NCBI GenBank assembly: GCA_036872755.1
Contig: JAVHNS010000009.1
Span: forward strand, 620,001 to 684,000
DNA: 64,000 nucleotides
Direction: 5' to 3'
Origin: Orbilia blumenaviensis
Lineage: Eukaryota; Ascomycota; Orbiliomycetes; Orbiliales; Orbiliaceae
Part shown: positions 59,606-64,000 of the stretch, piece after piece
How positions within the stretch are numbered: position 1 is the first letter of the stretch
Layout: each line of letters starts with the position of its first letter
Made by a program: the position numbers and the translations under genes
Notes under the pieces: model-generated
Told to the model about the DNA's origin: nothing
Database searches by the model: none
What the model saw: the letters and a program-made list of their open reading frames with translations, nothing else

Positions 59606-61645
59606 TCAGGCTCGTGACAAAGAAGCTATTGAGAGTTTTCTACCAACTGAACAGACGTCCGCCGCAGATTGGGAATGAAGTGCCAATGGCGAATGTGGGA
59701 TCGGAATTGGAATCTGAGGAACCGGTGGCACGCCTTGCTGATAAGGCGACAGCAAGTTAAACGGTACTTTGGGGAGGTTTCCCTTCGAACCATCCGGGAG
59801 CTTTGGAAGTGGAACGGATGGGGGTGGGTGGAGTGGAGGTCCGTGTACTGATGCGGAAGAGGAAAGGCTGCCAACAGATCTTCTATTCTGGTTTTGCGAC
59901 TTTTCCTTTCGTGGCGTAACTGGTGCGGCGGCGAGCGAAACCGGCCGTGGACGGTTCTTCTTGATTGGAACTGGGGGTGGGGATTTTGGATTAGGCAATG
60001 AGGTGGATAGGAGCTGGATAACGTGGTCTGGCGAAGGCGGTGCGGACGATTTGCGATGTCGTCTGGCTCGTCGGTGGGCAAGATCCACAGGGGACGGAAG
60101 ATCCCCGACGGACGACCCAGCTGATGAGTATCTTTTAGGGATAGAGGGCACAGGAATGGGGATAGGTGGCGGAAGGTTCCCACGGCTGCGGCGTCTTGCA
60201 AAAGACGATGATGAAACCTGCGTGAGAGTAGGAGATGGCGGTCGCTCTGAGGCAGTGTGCTCAGTTCCTAGAGTCGTTGAAACAGGTCTCGATCTGATAC
60301 GCAAGTCTGTTGACGAATACGAGTGCGAAGTGCTGATAATTGAGTATCGCTTGTCAAAGACATCTGGCATAGATCGCTCGGGGCTGGTGTTCAAGGAAAT
60401 CTGCGATCCCCTTCTTTCAGATGAAACCGAGTTGTTAGAGTTGGTGCGAAGGCTGTCCAACACCAAACCGTCCTGCGAGATGGCTGTCGACGCTGATGTT
60501 GCAATTTCGTCGGATTTGCGCCCACTAGTTGAATTCTTCCTTGAGCTGGCGGGTGTCTTTGAAGGATACTCCTCCTCCATGATTGTTCCAGCTCTCGAAG
60601 ATGGAATCGGGTGTTCTTCAATGCTGGGTCCTCCCAACCTTGAGATCTCCTTTCGAATCTTTACCAGCCAATCCTGCATCTCCTCGGCGCCCTCAAAGAC
60701 GAGAAGAACAACGTGAGCATCGAATCGGGCCTTTGGGAGGGCCCTTGAAATGAGACTTGGTCGTCGCTCATCTGGTGTTAGTGTGGGGACTTCCATGCCG
60801 CCAGATGTAATCTGGAGCACGAAGTGTTTTCCCTCAAAAATATCTGTAGCGAATGTAAGACTATCGGGTCGAAGTTTCAGGACCCTTTCAGGCTCCCTAT
60901 CGTAGGATCCTTCGCAGGGATACTGAATCAGAAGCCCAGGAGTAAGCACAAAAAGCTTTTGTGCCCAAGCAACCTCAAGCGACCTAGATAGTGATCCTTT
61001 CCGTACAAACCGGCTCCTTCGTTCCGAACGAGCATCGTGTTCTTGCGAATACTTGACAATCAACTCCGGTGGTATTAATGGAGCAGTTAGAACGCATGAT
61101 TTGATAGCCTGCTCAAAGGCGACAAAAAGGCAAGGGCTGTCTGTCGAATTCCGTGATACAGGTAGTTGTGGAGGTATGCTTGATTCCATAGGCGGAACGA
61201 AGAGCGCCTGGGAAAATCGTGAGGCATGGGGGGTAGATGGGAGCGATGGGGCTTTAGATAGAGGAGCTTCGGTTTCGTATTTGTGCTCTTTCCTTGGTGC
61301 GGGTGAGAATTCAGTTTGCTCCAATGCAGTGGTATGGGGAACTTTTTTATTTGGTGAAGACTTTTGTGATCGGAATGGTCTGAAGAAATAACTCAGGAAA
61401 CCCGAGCTACCCTTCTTCTCCTTCGGAACGGTCACAGGCATGGTGTCTGGGAATTGTGATAGATGATGCGTCGAATTCTTTTCATGGCTGGAACCAGAAA
61501 GCTTGATAGCTGAGGCCTTCCTACTTATGCCAAAAGACTTCCTCGACTTCGCGGGGCTTGAATGTGTGATGTTGGTGGCTGTATCCATCTCGGATCCTGC
61601 AAATGCAACTGTGGCCGTCGTACTCATCTTGACGGACACTGTCAT
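59606..61645 (-). CDS. PH-domain protein, fungal-specific (uncharacterised)
   Basis: Single exon, 679 residues. Two candidate starts lie six codons apart, MTVSVKM at 61645 and MSTTATV at 61627; the first is longer, the second may be the real one. The N-terminal 190 residues are Ser/Lys-rich with a KKGSSGFLSYFFRPFRS basic-hydrophobic patch that could touch membranes. A PH-like domain covers about 205-345 (FVRKGSLSRSLEVAWAQKLFVLTPGLLIQYP, then GKHFVLQI and a C-terminal helix EEMQDWLVKIRKEISRLG). The rest is Ser/Pro-rich with several PPxP tracts (PPPIPIPVPSIP; PPLHPPPSVPLP) suited to SH3 or WW binding. A phosphoinositide-binding adaptor role at the plasma membrane is inference. Confidence 0.82.
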   Translation of the reverse strand: MTVSVKMSTTATVAFAGSEMDTATNITHSSPAKSRKSFGISRKASAIKLSGSSHEKNSTHHLSQFPDTMPVTVPKEKKGSSGFLSYFFRPFRSQKSSPNKKVPHTTALEQTEFSPAPRKEHKYETEAPLSKAPSLPSTPHASRFSQALFVPPMESSIPPQLPVSRNSTDSPCLFVAFEQAIKSCVLTAPLIPPELIVKYSQEHDARSERRSRFVRKGSLSRSLEVAWAQKLFVLTPGLLIQYPCEGSYDREPERVLKLRPDSLTFATDIFEGKHFVLQITSGGMEVPTLTPDERRPSLISRALPKARFDAHVVLLVFEGAEEMQDWLVKIRKEISRLGGPSIEEHPIPSSRAGTIMEEEYPSKTPASSRKNSTSGRKSDEIATSASTAISQDGLVLDSLRTNSNNSVSSERRGSQISLNTSPERSMPDVFDKRYSIISTSHSYSSTDLRIRSRPVSTTLGTEHTASERPPSPTLTQVSSSSFARRRSRGNLPPPIPIPVPSIPKRYSSAGSSVGDLPSPVDLAHRRARRHRKSSAPPSPDHVIQLLSTSLPNPKSPPPVPIKKNRPRPVSLAAAPVTPRKEKSQNQNRRSVGSLSSSASVHGPPLHPPPSVPLPKLPDGSKGNLPKVPFNLLSPYQQGVPPVPQIPIPIPHSPLALHSQSAADVCSVGRKLSIASLSRA

Positions 61646-64000
61646 AATGCGTTGGCTGTCGTTGTCCCAGAAAGGCAGTCGTTTTCCCTTCGAGTGCTTT
61701 CTCTCTCTGAGCTGCCGTTAGTAATTACTAAGATTGAATGTCATAAGTCCGAGTCGGAAAAGCCATCGTAATGTAAACCGGAATGATATGTTATATTCTT
61801 TCTTCTCTTGTCCTTCGTAAGCCCTATTTGAGTAACTTGGAAAAGGAAAACTGGAGAAATCGCAAGGCTTTTATTGTCCTTCTCTCTTGTTCGCTTCTTG
61901 AAAGCCCTTTTTGCTAGCACCTTTTCGCCTAATATTTTTAGGGAGCCGGGACGCGCTGGTGTTTTTACCGAAGGGCCAGTCCTAAAGTAGACAGACAAGC
62001 CGATCCAGTTAATGCTGTTCAGTTTGCTCAGCTGAGCAGTGCAGAGCAGGCAAAGGGCAAGGGTTCTGTCGTGGAGAGTTCGCCTTGTGGATTAGTCGGA
62101 AAATCCGTCCTTGAAGGCGAAGCTTAGCCGGCTTGACCGTTGTTGTTCTTGTTCTTGTTCTTCAATCTTGATATCCAACCTGTCTCTTGTCGGGATGTTG
62201 GAGATTTTAGTCGAGTGATATCGTAAAAAACGGATAAAAGAAAGAGAAATCGAAGGAGATGGGTAATGCGGCTTCGGGGTGGAATGATATATTATACCCG
62301 AGGGCCTGTGATACAGTAAAAGGGATCCCTTCTCCCTTTGCTCGTTTTTTTGACCGCTAGTGTTTTGGGTGGTGTGTGGGTGCGCTTTCCGGCTGTATAT
62401 CAGTCTTGACTGAAGGTCCAAAGGAGGTTGTATCGTCTTTTGGCTCCCTCGCGAACAGGGGATTGGGGGCCCAACGGAAAACGAGGGTGTCCAAGCCTTT
62501 CCCTTCTCTCTTTGCTTATTGCACTGGATTAATTTTTAAATTTTATTATTTTTCCCACACCTTGCTTTCCCCAAGCCCCGTTGACGTTGAATGGCAGCTC
62601 AAATTGAAGGGCTACACATGTTCTGGCTTCATCTCGGCGGACGAACCCAGGATACCATCAGCCGCGGGAATCATACGAACTGGTTATCGAGAACGAAAAA
62701 GAAATAAAAAGGCCGAAATTCAATTCTCGGAACGGGCTTCAGCGAGTCGGTGTGTGACAACATAATAGTTGAACTGTCGTGGGCTCGCCTCCTTCCTCGT
62801 CCTTTGTTGTACCCACACTGTAATGTTGGAAATAGCTTTCCTTGCGGACACAAAAACTGTTCGCCTGCTCCTTCCTTCAAAAGTTTCGCTTCTCGTTTAC
62901 TTCCCGTGATAGACCAGCAGGTTAGCTAGAGTGGTTTAGGGATTAGAAGTAAGTGACGACTTGTTCTCTTTTTTTTTTTTTTCAACTTCCTCGGAAGTAG
63001 ATGTTGGTATCAATCGGTTCGAGGGAATCAACAAAGCCCGAGCTCAAGCTCGAGCTCCAACGGCGAGCAAAAATTTTTTCTTGCGCACCGGTATATTCGC
63101 GCTTGCAGCCCGCGATCGAGATCGGATTATCACGGAGAGACTCGACATAACCGTAAGCATTTGCGAAAAAACGGGCCAGCGGTTGGTTTCCACTTATTGT
63201 GGTTTTCGTACACCCTGCTCTCGTTTGGAGCCTCCAAGGATATTGTATACGAGGCCCAGCCCAAGGATCCAATCATGTGCCAGCCGTATATACGATGTCC
63301 CGCACCCCCAAAACCCTCGCTCGCAACATCGTCGGTTCATTATTGTCATAGATCACAATCGTGGGGCAGATGTCCTATTAACGTCATCTTTAAGTTTTAA
63401 CGGATTTGGGGGTTCGATCCAATCCATGAGTTGTCGGTTTGTCCCGTAATGGATTTAGACAGCATCAAAAAACCCGTTGACGTGCCCGCGAGGTCCGGGA
63501 TCACGGGGCTGAATCATACCACGTCTGAGATTCGCTAGATCCCTTTGTATCTCTGACCAAAGGGATTTCCTCCCAGATAGTTAGCGCATCCCTCACTGCG
63601 AAAAAGGTAATCAATCCTGCATTGCATTAGAACGCAAACTTCCGCAGCATAGAATGCATACATATTATAGCACACTTCAAAGCTTTAAAAACCCGTCGAG
63701 CCTGCAGAAACACTCTGGCCTGGCGGGCGGGCGGGTTTCGACGAAAACAAAATTTTTTTCCCGTGCATCAGTTTGGCAGGCCGGCCAGCACCGCGGTCTC
63801 GTTCTCTCAGAGAGAAACACTCAGCCCTCTTTTTTCAAATTTCGCTTAAAGCCGCCCCGCTGTTTTTCCTGTTGGTGGAAAGCACGAGGGAACAAGACAC
63901 CGAGATCTTTATTTGTAGTTGATGGGCAAAAGTTGCATGCAAAGGGAGGAGCCCCACGCAACTGAACGGTTTTGGGCTAGGGTGGAGGTCGACGGGGGGG
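61646..64000. other. Right-edge region with no supported gene
   Basis: 2.35 kb from the PH-domain gene promoter to the window edge. The longest frame (62961-63449 +, 162 codons) starts after a T-run and has no domain, signal peptide or splice signals, so I do not call it. A GCGG tract lies near 63723. A gene starting beyond the edge may have its promoter here. Confidence 0.5.

Noticed and set aside
59769..60716. 315-codon + frame opposite the PH-domain gene
   Set aside because: Antisense shadow; no independent features.
62961..63449. 162-codon + frame near the right edge
   Set aside because: Starts with a Phe run from a T-tract, no domain, overlaps other equally open frames; not enough to call a gene.

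Overview
This is nuclear DNA of a filamentous ascomycete (Pezizomycotina). The evidence is short GT-AG introns (mostly 31-120 nt) with CTAAC-type branch sites, a fungal-only DASH subunit (Ask1), ERG5 of ergosterol synthesis, a NIS1-type secreted effector and a PNP-NACHT-ankyrin NLR. A class such as Orbiliomycetes is possible but I cannot prove it from this window. Exon structures were read by eye from splice signals and checked for frame continuity; none has transcript support. Layout: 1-1702, 3' part of a gamma-tubulin complex subunit gene. 2117-8801, a small membrane protein, a TIR element (MITE-like), tRNA-Lys with an intron, a four-exon Gfo/Idh/MocA oxidoreductase, an unusual interrupted tRNA-Leu locus and a GPI-type cell-wall protein. 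8.8-13.2 kb, a gene-poor block whose only convincing gene is the NIS1-like effector. 13.2-18 kb, an alpha/beta hydrolase and a large zinc-finger-like nuclear protein. 18.9-27.6 kb, MCM3 (DNA replication) and ERG5/CYP61 (sterol C-22 desaturase) on the + strand, separated by 3.6 kb. 28.6-34.2 kb, a second long-TIR element and then the NLR gene. 35.5-44 kb, mitochondrial ribosomal protein uS4m/NAM9, convergent with cyclase-associated protein (CAP/Srv2), then a BSP-type metallopeptidase with a C-terminal region resembling retrotransposon Gag. 44-49 kb, a Thr-rich secreted protein, Ask1 and an Sdt1-type pyrimidine 5'-nucleotidase. 49.9-61.6 kb, exocyst Sec5, an Rrn5-like RNA polymerase I UAF subunit and a PH-domain protein, all on the minus strand. 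61.7-64 kb holds nothing I can support. Most genes are unrelated housekeeping functions (replication, sterols, mitochondrial translation, actin, kinetochore, secretion, rDNA transcription) and do not form one pathway. Secreted, surface and immune-like genes lie near repeats. The most interesting points are the tRNA-Leu(CAA) locus interrupted by a segment with spliceosomal intron signals, a 171-codon open frame continuing past the Sec5 stop, the BSP-Gag-like fusion, an alternative in-frame first exon in a 790-bp CAP intron, and two MITE-like elements.
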